This document shows, piece after piece, positions 44,600 to 56,862 of a stretch of DNA of 62,000 nt. The stretch covers positions 16,095,322 through 16,157,321 of the forward strand of contig NC_135570.1 of NCBI RefSeq assembly GCF_964340395.1. Direction: 5' to 3'. The notes under the pieces were generated by a model. It had not been told where the DNA came from, did not search any database, and saw only the letters and a program-made list of their open reading frames with translations. Every line of letters begins with the position of its first letter. Position 1 is the stretch's first letter. The translations under genes and the position numbers were made by a program. Source of the stretch: Glandiceps talaboti. Its lineage: Eukaryota > Hemichordata > Enteropneusta > Spengelidae.

Positions 44600-45345
44600 G
44601 CAGTATGAACTTGTCAGGGGATTAATATACTTTCTATTTTGGACACCAAATGTTATCGACAGTACAAATCACCACATCTCATCAGATTCCAGTTTCTATT
44701 ATACACTAGAGTTATGACCCCCTAAAGTTCTCTAACATACCGATGACTTTACTATACATGCAATATTAATGCCACTATCCAATGTTACAGGCCCATTTTA
44801 AGTGACAAAATAAAATATGGGAAACAGATTTAAAACTTACATTTACTTTAAATTAGCTTTTCAAAGCTTGGAAATATTACCTCAAAGGCTATGAATAACC
44901 TAAAAATTGCATTAATAGAAACCAAAAAATCCTCCAGACTGTCAGGGGAAACCCAAAGGACTAACTCACCCCCAGAGGTCACTCATGCATTCAACCAACT
45001 GTGGAACCAAATGCACCAACAACCTTTTTACTGTCATAATGGTAAACTTTTCTTAAATATTTTCACCCTATGGTAATGAGATGATATTAACTCTTTTCAA
45101 GATGCTAAATGTTTGCCAAGATTGTCTAAAAATGCCTTAAAACTCGAAATCTCCCCTACCAATGATACTTAGTAACCAGTAGAAGTGCTGACCTTTATTA
45201 TAATGATGCCATTTAACTTTTTAAGAACATATCTCAACCCTATGAAAGTTATAAAGCATAGTTTCTGACACTTGATGGTGCTGTCTTGTAAAGCTTGGAG
45301 GTAATTGCTTGAAAGGGTCTGAATGGCCTATGAATTGGCTTTAAG
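44600..45345 (-). repeat. Dispersed repeat family, inverted copy
   Basis: Inverted, collinear copy of 2850-3595: complements of AATGTTACAGGCCCATTT, ACCTCAAAGGCTATGAATAAC and CTTGATGGTGCTGTCTTGTA all match in order. Confidence 0.8.
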
Positions 45346-45354
45346 AGTTAAAAA

Positions 45355-46160
45355 AATACCGCCAATGGCATTGTAGCATAACTGTACAGTTTTTAAAAAT
45401 GTTTATGCATATGCTAGTCCATACTAACATTTGCTGAATGACTATCCAGTTGCCTATCCAACCATGTTGCTATCTTTGCAATATACGTGATCATATGGCT
45501 GTTGCTATGGGCGTGGTCTTGTTGCGAGGCACATTTGCATACATTTTTTTGAATGTATATTCATTTGACTTTCTATTACTATTATCTTTGCAATATACGT
45601 GATTATTTGGGTGTTGCTATGGGCGTGGTCTTGTTGCTAGGCAAATTTACATATATTTTTTGAATATTTATTCAATTGTCTATTAATCTTTGTTGTTATC
45701 TTTGTGAAATGCATGACCGTTTGGCTGTTGTTATGGGCGTAGTCATGGTTGCTATGGTATTTGCATACATTTTTTAAAACTTTACTCACTTGCCTACCAG
45801 GTGATGTTGTTTTTTGACCAAAATATACTGCCATTTGGTTGTTGCTAAGGGCGTGGTCATGGTTTGTAGGGCCAATATTGTAAAAATGTTTTGAAGAAAA
45901 TCTGCAGAATAACACTTTCAGAAACATCTCACCAAGTTTCAGACTCATTGACCAAGTACTTTTTGAGATATAAATTTTTGACCAAAAAACGAACATTTTT
46001 ACACCTAATTTGCATATCACTCATGGAATCATTGTATGCATAATATTTCTTCGCCCATACATCCCTAGTTGCATAGTAGTTTTGGAATTATAGATTTTCA
46101 ACCAAAAAGACACATTTTCAGCCCTAATTTGCATATTAGTGATGGAATCATTATGTCATG
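45355..46160 (+). repeat. TTTGACCAAAA dispersed family copy
   Basis: Starts GCCAATGGCATTGTAGCA, contains four variants of GGCTGTTGCTATGGGCGTGG, and ends with TTTTGACCAAAAAACGAAC and TTTGCATATTAGTGATGGAA modules. Collinear with 51,300-52,150 and 60,010-60,295. Confidence 0.8.
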
Positions 46161-46189
46161 AGCAAATCTTACTTTACATCACCGAGTCA

Positions 46190-46905
46190 TGATAAAAATT
46201 ACAGAGGGCTCAGTACCCATGTTACCTTGTTCAGAGAGGACACAGAAATTACAAGATGGCTCAGTACCCCTGTTACCTTGTTCAGAGAGGACACAGAAAT
46301 TACAAGATGGCTCAGTACCCCTGTTACCTTGTTCAGAGAGAACACAGAAATTACAAGAGGGCTCAGTACCCCTGTTACCTTGTTCAGAGAGGACACAGAA
46401 ATTACAAGATGGCTCAGTATCCCTGTTACCTTGTTCAGAGAGAACACAGAAATTACAAGAGAGCTCAGTATCCCTGTTACCTTGATGTTCAGAGAGAACA
46501 CAGAAATTACAAGAGAGCTCAGTGTCCCTGTTACCTTGTTCAGAGAGAACACAGAAATTACAAGAGGGCTCAGTACCCCTGTTACCTTGTTCAGAGAGGA
46601 CACAGAAATTACAAGAGGGCTCAGTACCCATGTTACCTTGTTCAGAGAGAACACAGAAATTACAAGAGGGCTCAAGTACCCCTGTTACCTTGTTCAGAGA
46701 GAACACAGAAATTACAAGAGGGCTCAAGTACCCATGTTACCTTGTTCAGAGAGAACACAGAAATTACAAGAGGGCTCAGTATCCCTGTTACTTTGTTCAG
46801 AGAGAACACAGAAATTACAAGAGAGCTCAGTGTTCCTCTTACCTTGCTCAGAGAGAACACAGAAATTACAAGAGAGCTCGATCAGTGTTCCTGTTACCTT
46901 GTTCA
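46190..46905. repeat. 51-bp tandem repeat, ~14 copies
   Basis: Unit contains GACACAGAAATTACAAGATG and CCCTGTTACCTTGTTCAGAG. Since 51 is a multiple of 3, several frames on both strands stay open (17-residue periods). Small insertions (near 46,484 and 46,675) change frame, so no single protein reading persists, which argues against coding. Confidence 0.95.
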
Positions 46906-47187
46906 CTTACAAAAAAGCCATGTACGCATGTCCAACTGAAATACTGGTTGCTTGTTGATTATCATGATGTGTCACACCACTGCATGGTCAATGATCAGGA
47001 CACCACTTTGAATTTGATTTATTCATATATCCAGAATTCACTGAGTTTTATTTGAGCATTGATCCCTACAATATCGATACTGGCTAAGGTCTTTGTAGTG
47101 TGGTTCCTGAGATGTGTGAGTGAAATAAACAACTGATGACGCATACAGAAAGAAAAGAAATGAAAATATGCTGCTGTTTTTGTTTAC

Positions 47188-47253
47188 CTCGTCGTCTTCA
47201 ATAAAGGAATATATTAACCAATGGCCAACTTCTCTGCACACTAGTCCTTTGTC
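47188..47253 (-). CDS. Exon of unknown protein
   Basis: 66 bp between acceptor CTTTCATTCTCAG and donor GTAAACAA; exactly 22 codons: DKGLVCREVGHWLIYSFIED, then DE, joining in phase to the exon at 43,474. Contains a short hydrophobic HWLIYSFI segment before an acidic run. Family not recognised; the upstream exon is uncertain. Confidence 0.6.
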
Positions 47254-48067
47254 CTGAGAATGAAAGGATAGAAAGAAAGGTCAAAGTCATAACAGTGTAT
47301 CATATCAATAATAAATCTATTTCTTCTAATGGTTGTATGGTCTGTATTAAAGGCAAACCATGTTTGGATGCCCTCATGCATCAACCTACCCTTTTCAGAT
47401 GAGACTGTTAAGGGCAAAACTTAGTATTAGTATACATATATTTTGATATATATCATACGTAAACATATTTAGCATATATGAAAACTGAAATGTCATTGAA
47501 ACCCATACATCGACTGTAGTGGCAATGCCAGAAGACGATTTTGAATTTTAAACAAGTGACCTATCGGTCAGAATAGCTCCGCTGTTTTTTTTTTTTGTTT
47601 TTTTTTTGTATTTTGGTGACATGTAGAAGTGGTTCAGGTCTTCACTATGCAGTTTTGTTTTAGTGATGTAATAAAGTGGTTACTGGTTTCATATGATGTC
47701 TCACTATAAAACACATTTTACACAGAAGTTGGTAATGTATTGTACTTTTATACCATAGCCACCATTTTATAACATAAATCTACTGTTACGAAAAATTGCA
47801 CAAAATCTCTGAAAAAAAATGACTGGGAAATGCACACAAGAAAAAGAAAAAAGAGGATTTTGAGGTTGGCTATAAATAATTCCAGTGTCTTACAGCTTTA
47901 ACCCTGGAAAATGTTAATGATGAATGAAATAAACTAGGGATCTAAAATAATTTTGAGGCAATTTCAATTTCAATTTTCTAACAAATTTACCTAGTCAACA
48001 ACATTCAACTTGTACTAGTTGTGGTAGATATATATAGGGAAGAAATGTATTAATCGCCATCTTAGTT
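47254..48067. other. No gene supported
   Basis: AT-rich with a long T tract (47,586-47,609). No in-phase exon found between here and 52,880. Confidence 0.4.
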
Positions 48068-48573
48068 TCCGTACGGCGACAAGTACCCGGAAGAGAGTCA
48101 TTCTCAGCCATACGTTACAACGGTAACACTCGTTCATGTTCGATTACCTTTCATAAAGAAAACACAACGAAATGGTTGAAGTGATCTTTTTTTTAAATTT
48201 CTTTTCATCACAAAAACAATTAAAATCTGTGTGATCAAAAGTGTTGTAAACTAAACCAGAAAGAATTACCGGACTGGCTAAACTTCCCGCTGAACTGGAG
48301 TAAGGTCCAAGCCTCGATAGTACGTGAGGAAATCGTCTCAAACTAGCGATACAACTTTCAAAATATAACTTGACATGTCTTCATTTGTTAGAGTTATACA
48401 ATTCAAGACGGGTTTTCACTCGAAAAAAACAATTCTGTGAATAATGACACTCTGAACTCAGCGATTTCTCGGACGATCTTACCACTGTAACGTATGGCTG
48501 GCAACGACTTGTTTCCAGGTTAGTCCCTCGTTAATCCGGGTACTTGGGATTGTCGCTGTACGGAAACTCACTT
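48068..48573. other. Inverted-repeat, CpG-containing segment; TE or head-to-head promoter
   Basis: The left arm (48,068-48,128, GTTTCCGTACGGCGACAA ... CAGCCATACGTTAC) is inverted at 48,487-48,570 (GTAACGTATGGCTGG ... GTCGCTGTACGGAAAC). Each arm has an outward-facing ATG: minus ATGGCTGAGAATGACTC and plus ATGGCTGGCAACGACTT, the latter followed by a GTTAGT donor-like site. The left flank has a YY1-like GCCATCTT and an ETS-like CCGGAAG. It could be a TIR element or a duplicated first exon in divergent orientation. Confidence 0.5.
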
Positions 48574-49039
48574 ATTGTGCATTACCACATCGGTAATTTT
48601 GACGCTGTAATTTTGCCACCAATATTGATCGTACAAAAACAAAACTCCATAAATGAACCACAAAGTACTTTCCCTTTCAAAATGTGATAATTTTAGAAAG
48701 AGTATTAATTTATCGTTTTTATTGACGACTGACTGTCAAAAATCGTCCCATACACTTCAGTTCAGGCATGCACGACTTCTCACTTGATCGTGAGGTGCGT
48801 ATACTGGAATGAACCATTCTGTAGGAGGGTGGAGAATTTGGATTTGAAGTTTACAACCCTGTTTCGAACAAATATTTGTCATTTGGGCGCACAATGCGTA
48901 GAATTAAGACTACAGCACATATTACATTGCTTGTTTGACGTCAATAGTGTCTTTTGAAAAGTTGAAGTTTACCTAAAGTCTCGCGGCCTAATTTCAATAT
49001 GGCGGTGGTCATAATGCTCATTAACATATTCATTTTTTT

Positions 49040-49440
49040 TTAAATTACAAAAAAAAAATCATAAAAAATAGAAAAGAAGACGTGCTGATTTGAAATTAAC
49101 AAATCTAAGTAAGCTACCCCCTGTGCATCAACACACCACATATCAAAGCAATCTGACATGAAGTATGTGAGGAGATGATGAAAATGTCATTTTATGAAAA
49201 AAAATCATAAAAAATTGAAAATGGCACAGATCAACTTGGCATGAACAAATCTGAATAGCCTCCCCCCAGGGAACATGCACACCAAATATCGAAGAATTCT
49301 GACTGTCACTTTCGGAGAAAATAATGAAAATATAAAAGTTTGACGGACACCTATGATTCACTCTACTCTCTATACTCTATACAACCTATACCTACAGCTA
49401 CGCTTTCAGCTTTCGCTGACAGCGGAACTAAAAAAAGGAA
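49040..49440 (+). repeat. Dispersed repeat with two ~165-bp modules
   Basis: AAATCATAAAAAAT.GAAAA and CACACCA.ATATC.AAG.A occur twice. The end TTTCAGCTTTCGCTGACAGC matches 13,130-13,170. Confidence 0.6.
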
Positions 49441-49756
49441 AGGATCGACATCAACATTGTACTAAGAATAGTTATTAATCGTTCAATATGATAATCCAAT
49501 ATAACTATTATTATTTCATTTAATACATACAAAAGGGTCATTTCATGCATCAGCATCATTTTTTGCAGATATTTATACCACTCTGAATGCTAGCTCTAAA
49601 ATTAGCATATTCAGCACTATGCAAATTATATGCAAATGAACTACTGGTCAGAGAAACTACTATTGGGGAGCTGTTCATTTGAAAGAAAGTTTCAATCATC
49701 ATATGCCAATTATGTACCAGTCTTCAGTACCAAAATTGTGGGATAAGGTTCTTGAC

Positions 49757-50195
49757 GGTCTTTGATTAGCCAAAATCTGGAAATTCTATCTAAAACTTCC
49801 CAAACTACCAATCAATGAGCATAAACCAGCCCAAACTAACCAAAACCAACCAAAAACGAGCCAAAACAAGCCAGGAATTAACGTGTGATTATTCTAAGAT
49901 TTCATCAATGCCATTTATAATGGTATTATGTAACATCACTTCAAGGGTAATACTTCTACCCGTTATATATACTAAAATCTTAAAGAATATAGTCCATTGG
50001 GATATGGGACTTTACTACTATAAAAGTCTCATCGAGGTCACCTGCCGCTGCTGTCATTGTTGTCAGTCTGTCAAGAATGGTCTTTGATAAATATTGAAAC
50101 GAGCCAAAATCTGGAAATTCTATCTAATTCTATCATAAACGAGCATAAACTAACCAAAACCAATCAAAAGCGAGCCAAAACAAGCCAGGAATTAA
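49757..50195 (+). repeat. Direct duplication, ~310-bp period
   Basis: GGTCTTTGAT, AGCCAAAATCTGGAAATTCT and GAGCCAAAACAAGCCAGGAA occur in the same order at 49,757-49,880 and 50,070-50,195. AACCAAAACCAA runs lie inside. Confidence 0.8.
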
Positions 50196-50462
50196 CTCCA
50201 ATGTCTTCGACGGGCACACACTCACTCTCCATATACAGACACCATTGCACTGTGTTTAGCCATATTTGAGACATATTTTGGCCGACTGAGGGAGCACTGC
50301 ATAGAAGTACACACATGCACTTTGGTACTGATATGAATAGCACTATTTGTACATACAGACCCCCTGTCCACTATTAATTACTACCTTGTCTGGTAGATAT
50401 TATTTATCAATAATAATAATTTGTAATTTCTTACTATATAATATAATAAATAAATCATTATA

Positions 50463-50745
50463 TCAATCAATCAATCAATCTTTATTGCATAACAACATGC
50501 CATAGCAAGCATGGTAAAGTGAATACAATAGTTATTTAGCCAACTGCTGGAGGACTGTTTACATCAATACGAAATTTTCCATTTATCATCAGAGGTCAAA
50601 TGTGCCAAGAAATAAATATAGAACTGTATAGAGAGGCACTGCATCAACTCTACACATATGTGTATACATTTTCTTCAGTGAAAGAGAAACTTGATTTACT
50701 TTAAATTTAGTGTGTGGTTTTGAATGAATAAAGATGAGAAGTGAG
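50463..50745 (-). mobile_element. Retroposon 3' end with (ATTG)n tail
   Basis: On the minus strand it ends GCAATAAAGATTGATTGATTG, a poly-A-signal-like end plus simple tail typical of RTE-like LINEs or their SINEs. No coding part seen. Confidence 0.45.
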
Positions 50746-51297
50746 TCTTGTTTAATGATAATAATAATAAATAAATAGTATATAATATATAATTAAATAA
50801 TATATAATATTTTTTATTAATAATAAAGTTTATTTGATTTTATTCGTCATCCATTGTAATTCATTAGCAGGAACATTATTGTCACTGTATTCCACCAGTG
50901 TAAATACACGTTGTAAATGTATTGTTAGTAACAGTTTTGGTTCTTCAATGCCAATGCTTGGGCTCAACTTATTATCTCCTGCAAGTATGTAAACCAACTA
51001 TACAACAACTAACATTGCATGTTTACAAGGCAAATCCATATATCTCATAAAAAGTGACCTCCAGTGCTGAATTTCATAATCATGGTAGTCAATGGTATTG
51101 ATTGTACTCATGACCAGAAATGGTATACAAACATCATGATATGTTGCTACATGTAGATATACCGACAGGAACTTCACAAAAACATTGTAAGTATTAAAAT
51201 GAACGGTAGAGTATTTTGGGGTTTTCCAAAATTGACATTAAAAGCATGTCAGTGTAAAAATGGATATTAATAAATGAGTCATATAATTTATCTCTCT

Positions 51298-52332
51298 AGA
51301 AAATAGCGCCAATGGCATTGTAGCACTGTACTGCACAGTTTTTAAAATGTTTATCCACATGTCTGTCATACTAGGTATAAGGTGGTCATTTGCTGAATGA
51401 ATATCCAGTTGCCTTAGCAACCCTGCTGTTATCCTTGAAATATATATGATCATTTGTCTGTTGGTATGGGCGTGGTCATGTGAGATATATTTCATACATT
51501 TTTGAATGTTTTTGTTCACTTATGTATGATGAACTCCTGATATCATCTTTGCAATATCATGATCATTTGGCTGTTGCTATGGGCGTGGTCTTGTTGCTGG
51601 CATATTTGCATACATTTTTGGAATGTTTATTCAATTGTCTAAGAATCCCTGTTCTCTTTGTGAAATACATCACCGTTTGGCTGTTGCTATGGGCATGGTC
51701 ATGGGTATTTGCATACATTTTTTGAATGTTTACTCACTCGCCTACCAGATGATGTTATTTGACCAAAATATACTGCCATTTGGTTGTTGCTAAGGGCCTG
51801 GTCATGGTTCCTAGGGCCAATTTTGTCAAAATGTCCTGAAGAAAATCTGCAGAATAACACTTCTAGAATCATCTCAGCAAGTTTCAGACTCACTGACGAA
51901 GTACTTTTTGAGATACAAGTTTTTGACCAAAAATGAACATTTTTACACCTAATTTACATATCACTCAATGGAATCATTGTATGCTAAATATTTCTTCATC
52001 CATACATCCCTAGATGCATTCCCATTAAATTTCAGCCCAATCTGCTCAGTGGTTTTGGAATTATGGATTTTTGACCAAAAAGACACATTTAGCCCTAATT
52101 TGCATATCACTGATAAGACCATCATATCATGAACAATTCTTAATAAAAACACACTGAAGAATGTTTCATCCAAATTTAAGCCCATTCTGCCAAGTAGTTC
52201 AGATTTTTTTTACCCAAATCACAAACCGGTGGTAAGATCATTTTGATTTGAACAATTTCCCAACTAGACACCCAAGGTAAAGGACCTACCAAATATTATG
52301 GCAATCAGTTCAGCAGTTTTTGACTTTAAGTT

Positions 52333-52345
<13 letters not shown>
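51298..52345 (+). repeat. TTTGACCAAAA dispersed family, longest copy
   Basis: Begins AATAGCGCCAATGGCATTGT, includes several GGCTGTTGCTATGGGCGTGG modules, then three TTTTTGACCAAAAA/TTTGCATATCACT modules. Ends TTTGACTTTAAGTTATTTAC and a CA microsatellite (52,337-52,368). It gives the best view of the family's order. Confidence 0.8.
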
Positions 52346-52375
<30 letters not shown>

Positions 52376-52384
52376 CATGTATCC

Positions 52385-52480
52385 ACACAGACAGGTTCTG
52401 TAGTGATAAAAACAGGGTGACCCCTTACCAATCCACCCTCCCACCCCCAATGAAGTAACTGACCAGTCCCTAATACATCC
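52385..52480 (-). repeat. Dispersed G/C-run repeat, inverted copy
   Basis: The complement starts GGGACTGGTCAGTTACTTCA and contains GGGGGTGGGAGGGTGG, matching the start of 2189-2372 and 54,897. Confidence 0.55.
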
Positions 52481-52879
52481 ATTTACAGATAGATTACATT
52501 TAGAGTGACTAGTACTGGGTTGATAATTAAATACTGTTATTTTACACCTGATATGAATGTTGATTGGGACAAGTAGCTGACAGAAACGCTTTACTTCCCC
52601 ATTAAAGGTTGTAACCTGTGTTTAACTACAAATCTGAATGTACTTATATTACACAAGGATAAAATATAAGTAATGGCTAAAATAGGCAACATTATGATAT
52701 GTCCTAGAGGGGAAGATATTGATAATTCAGAAAAGTTCAGAGAATTTTAAGAAAGATATTTTGGTAAAGAAGTAGAGATAATATTCAATCAAAGCAGTGT
52801 TTTACCATATGATCACAAACCAACATGAAAGAAGTCTGGATGAAAGCAATATATATAAAGCTGTATTCCAAGAAGATAA

Positions 52880-53164
52880 CTACTGATGAACAACTGTGAC
52901 TATCTGAAAATATTTAGTAAATTTTGGTATCATTTCTTGGTCACACCCATCATAGCAAAAAGCAACCAACATGTCTCCTAAGTAAGATGACGGAAGAGAT
53001 TTAATTAGGATCATTCCTATATCATGATGTTCTACAGCGTTTTGCCTGGTAACAGACTGGGGTAAATCAGATATTAAAAACAAAACAGTTTTCAATACAC
53101 TGTCCCCAATTTCTTTTGGGAACCCCATATAAAATGGCTGGGGAACAATTTTACCTATACTGAC
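52880..53164 (-). CDS. Exon 4 of an unknown spliced gene
   Basis: Acceptor TGTTTTTGTTCAG at 53,165; open for 94 codons to a TAG at 52,880-52,882. Reads VSIGKIVPQPFYMGFPKEIG, DSVLKTVLFLISDLPQSV and SYLGDMLVAFCYDGCDQEMI. Hydrophobic/helical character suggests a folded, perhaps repeat-type, protein; I do not recognise the family. It starts in phase 0, as the preceding exon requires. It may end at the stop (126-residue product) or at a weak donor (CA|GTAGTT) just before it. Confidence 0.65.
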   Translation of the reverse strand, partial: VSIGKIVPQPFYMGFPKEIGDSVLKTVLFLISDLPQSVTRQNAVEHHDIGMILIKSLPSSYLGDMLVAFCYDGCDQEMIPKFTKYFQIVTVVHQ

Positions 53165-54896
53165 CTGAACAAAAACACTGATATGGAACCCTTGTAAAAT
53201 GACTGGTTTTGAATTTAATCCTATGAAAAGTTTTGATGACGATTGACGTGTACGTAAAACGAAATGGTAATTATCAGGACAATATGTTTTTCGTTTCGAA
53301 CAAATGCGTCCTCAAAAACATTACAACATTCCATAAGTCCTTTTATAATTTTTAGTTGCTTGCTTGTTATGCAGTATACAAAATTTCACTTTGGTTCATT
53401 ACCTTTCCACTGGTTTACAGTGATTTGGAAATTCCATGTTGAAAGTGTGAGCTGACCTAGCATGTGGAAATACACAGAGTCAGATGAAAGCTAGAGTTTG
53501 ATTATCGAATTTCATTTTAATCAAGATGAGAAATTGTCATATTTTAATTTTGCAGTTTCTACCTATAAAGAAAACCACCACATATTGAATGTGGATACAA
53601 GTTAACCTATAGTGGCATTTGCTAACCACAACAATATTGCTATTGTGTATCATGTGTTGGAATGATTTCCCGCTAAAATTATCCATTATCAATAATTTCC
53701 TGCCATTTACAATCATTAATTAATTTCCATCTTTAGCGATTATGTAACAATGATGTCGACTCTCAGGGGAAAAGGGCTAACAACATAGTTATAAAATCTG
53801 ACATGTCTCCATCTCTTTCTTTTTCTTCCTAGAATAAATGTTCAATGATTCTATTTCACATTTACTAACATGCTTCTTCTTTAAAGGGTGTGGCCCAAAC
53901 TTTAGTATTACATAGTATCAGTGATGTTTTATAAAGGGTTATGACTGATATAACACACTGCTGTTGATCATCTATGGAGAACAATACGTGTGTCATATTT
54001 ATAACTTGTCTACATTCTCTGGTTTATTTATTTTTAATACTCTCTGACTGATTTTGATTAACTTTATGTACGATAATTTTTCAAACTTAAATGAGAATTA
54101 ATTTACAGTATTAAAACAGAAATCTATTATGGGTGATTAATAGTTTCAATCAGTATACTTGCATATCATATTCATTAATTTTTGTTTTTCAATTTTTTTC
54201 AATGTTATTTCCTACCAAAAGTTTCCCCAAGATAATGAGGATTTGAGGATGGCATTTAATGCCAAGAAATGAAATATATTTTAATGTGCAATTTAATGAC
54301 AATTTTATCTAATGTTGTTGTGTTACTTGTAAGGTATCCTGTATGGATTTATCAAATTATAAGGTTTTCAGTTTACAGAGAGAGCCACATCCAGCCCTCT
54401 GGCTTATGGGACATGAAGTATATAAAATAAATAAACTAAAGATCACATATGTCAGAGTTGTAAATGGTGTTTTTCCCTGCAATTTAAGGCCTCATGTAGA
54501 AAGTTTGTAGTATCAGTGGAAAATTTTGGATTCAATAGTGCCACAAAACAGTTATCTGGAAAGGACATAGATTTTATATCGTAGAGAAGGTTACTATAGT
54601 TAAACTGTTTACACCTGGAACCAAGTGAAATACTAATAGTGTAAAAGTTATCGTTGTAAAATAGTCAATTATTTACAGCAGAAGTTGGTTTCCACAAGCA
54701 AATACGGATAGAAACTATAACTATTATCATGGCATGTAGATTCAGACTATTTAAATGTAGTACTGCAGGAAACCTATGGACTGAATCATTTAAAGATAGC
54801 ATTCCTAGAAATTTTACCTGTCTAAATCAGTACATGTAATGAGGTATCAGAGATGTTGCTTTACTGTAAGTGTAATTATAAACATCAATCAGTAGT
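53165..54896 (-). other. Intron-like interval
   Basis: No coding evidence. A LINE-like tail (TGGCTTATGGGACATGAAGT, then AAATAAATAAAC) lies at 54,330-54,440. Confidence 0.4.
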
Positions 54897-55035
54897 TTAA
54901 GGGACCGGTCAGTTTCCCCAGCCTGGGAGGGAGGGAATTCTTAAATCGGGCTGACAAAAAGTCACTACCCCTCCCATCTGTAAAACCCAAAACAGACTGA
55001 CCTCTCTATCACTTAATTCTAAAACAGGCAGACAC
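54897..55035 (+). repeat. Dispersed G/C-run repeat, copy without long tracts
   Basis: GGGACCGGTCAGTTTCCCC, TTCTTAAATCGGGCTGACAA and CACTTAATTCTAAAACAGGC parallel 2189-2350. Confidence 0.75.
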
Positions 55036-55130
55036 ATGGACAGATGGATACACGGACTGATGGACAGATGGATGGATGGAACCTACTGTAATAGTTTTTT
55101 AAAAGAAGACATTTGAATAAAGTCAATTAC

Positions 55131-55162
55131 CTGTATTTCCATTGCCGCCTCTACATCGCATT
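55131..55162 (-). CDS. Exon 3 (32-bp micro-exon) of the unknown gene
   Basis: Acceptor GTTTTTATACAG, donor GTAATTGAC. The first two bases complete Lys with the A left by exon 2, then CDVEAAMEIQ, ending in phase 0 before exon 4. The other phases fail at the next junction. Confidence 0.65.
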
Positions 55163-55239
55163 CTGTATAAAAACATAACATTTACCGTTAAATAAATTAT
55201 AATAATAGTTAAGCATACATTTGTTTGTTATTCAAATTA

Positions 55240-55615
55240 TCTACGAAGAGAGATTTTTGACCAAAAAAAACCAAAACATTTATGGGATCATCACATCGTG
55301 AAGATTTCTTAATCTGAACACCCCTAAAAATGTTTCCACCAAATTTTCAGACCAATCTAATCAGTAGTTTTGGAGTTAAGTTTTTTTTTACCAAAAACCA
55401 CATTTTTTTTACCCAAATCACACATCAGCAGTAAAATCATGTGGATTTGAACAATTTCCAAACTAGACACCCAAAGCTAATATACCCATCAAATATCATG
55501 GCAATCGATCGGCCTGGCAGTTTTTCACTTTAAGTTGTTTACATATACATACACAGACAGACAGACAGACAGACAGACACTTGTCCATGCCCATAGCACT
55601 ACTGTACCTATTAGT
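55240..55615 (+). repeat. TTTGACCAAAA family, right half
   Basis: TTTTTGACCAAAAAAAACC, GCAATCGATCGGCCTGGCAG and a final GACA repeat (55,554-55,580) match the right end of 51,298-52,345. Confidence 0.8.
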
Positions 55616-56032
55616 AATTAGAAGTTGTACTAAAAATGGGTTTTGTACCGAACATTGCACAAAATGGACAGTCAGGTCAGGTCTTGACGGAATTATATTT
55701 TTGGGGGATTCACATTTGGATCCAAAGATCCATTGTCTGTTTTTATTTGCAATATTTATTGGTCTTCATGGCAAATTTCACCTTCTCTCTTCTCTTCTCT
55801 CAAATATGTTCATATTCATATATGTTGAAAATGTCTATAAATACTCCTATCTACTCAAACGATATATCTCTTGACAGCCATCACCACTCACACTGATGAG
55901 CATACACATTGAAGTATGTGTCATAGAGTGTGTCGTAGGCGAGTGCAGGGGATAGGGTTGTAACATTGTATGCTTATTTGATTTCTACCTGCATTTTGTA
56001 TCGACCACTTGTGAAAATTTATATGTACTTAC

Positions 56033-56085
56033 TTTCTCTCTTATTTCTTCGCAAAAACTTCATTACATGTAATAGCATTTTGAAT
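56033..56085 (-). CDS. Exon 2 of the unknown gene
   Basis: 53 bp, acceptor TTTATATCTACACAG, donor GTAAGTAC (near-consensus). It takes AG from exon 1 to make Arg, then FKMLLHVMKFLRRNKRE, leaving one A for exon 3. Basic and amphipathic. Confidence 0.65.
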
Positions 56086-56257
56086 CTGTGTAGATATAAA
56101 TGAATAATAGTTTAAACATATGACAACTGATACACTCTGGCAAATTGAAACATTCAGCCACTGAATGAACCAATCCCAAAAAGTTTCAGTGAGTATAATT
56201 AGTCATATAAGGCCGGGGTCAGAATTTACGGCAGGGGGAGGGGGCTGGGTAGTCTAT

Positions 56258-56745
56258 CTGCTAGACCTTGGATGTTCTTCCGATACAACACAAGACCGAA
56301 CATCGCTATAGAGGATGGAACATCCAAGGTCTAGCAAATGTCATCAGGATATAAATAACTGCCAATCAGAGAACCGCATTAGCGACAAGCACAAACAAAG
56401 GACAATAGCTAATTTTTCATGCATATTCATCTTAAGGAGGGGCTTGTAAAAATAACCACCAATGTGTTAACTGAAATGTGTGAATGACAACGTCTACACA
56501 CTCATCAAACTCACAATTACCATAAACCGATAAGACATAGTAATGACATAAGTGTTTGTCAACACCTGCATGCAGAGATTGAATATATTAAAGTATACAT
56601 ATGCATACATGGCCCAACCCACCCCTTAATGTAATCTCAATGGAATGTCCGGTCTGAAAATGACATTTGCTAGACTGTTCGGGCAAGCCCTCACTGCGAA
56701 CTTCGTTCGCTTATATTATCAAAAGAAAGCCTGAACGTCTAGCAG
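56258..56745. mobile_element. Complex inverted-repeat element
   Basis: CTGCTAGACCTTGGATGTTC (56,258) faces GAACATCCAAGGTCTAGCAA (56,318). TGACATTTGCTAGACTGTTC (56,661) faces GAACGTCTAGCAG (56,733). The ends could be TIRs of one 490-bp element or of two nested ones. No target duplication was established. Confidence 0.5.
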
Positions 56746-56862
56746 CAAGACTAGGGGCTGGGGAGAAATTAGGGGCCATAGAAAAAAATTGAAAGTTCAA
56801 GAGAGGGCCTGCAAAAATTTTAATGGTCTGAAAGGAGGCCCCAAAATAGTTTTATTATAATA

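Noticed and set aside
17360-46905. Regular tandem arrays as CRISPR arrays
   Set aside because: Units are contiguous with no unique spacers, there are no cas genes, and the genome is eukaryotic.
48144-48341. Minus-strand frame reading RRFPHVLSRLGPYSSSAG as the first exon before 47,253
   Set aside because: The donor fits in phase, but there is no ATG, an upstream stop, and a weak acceptor context. Left as a possibility only.
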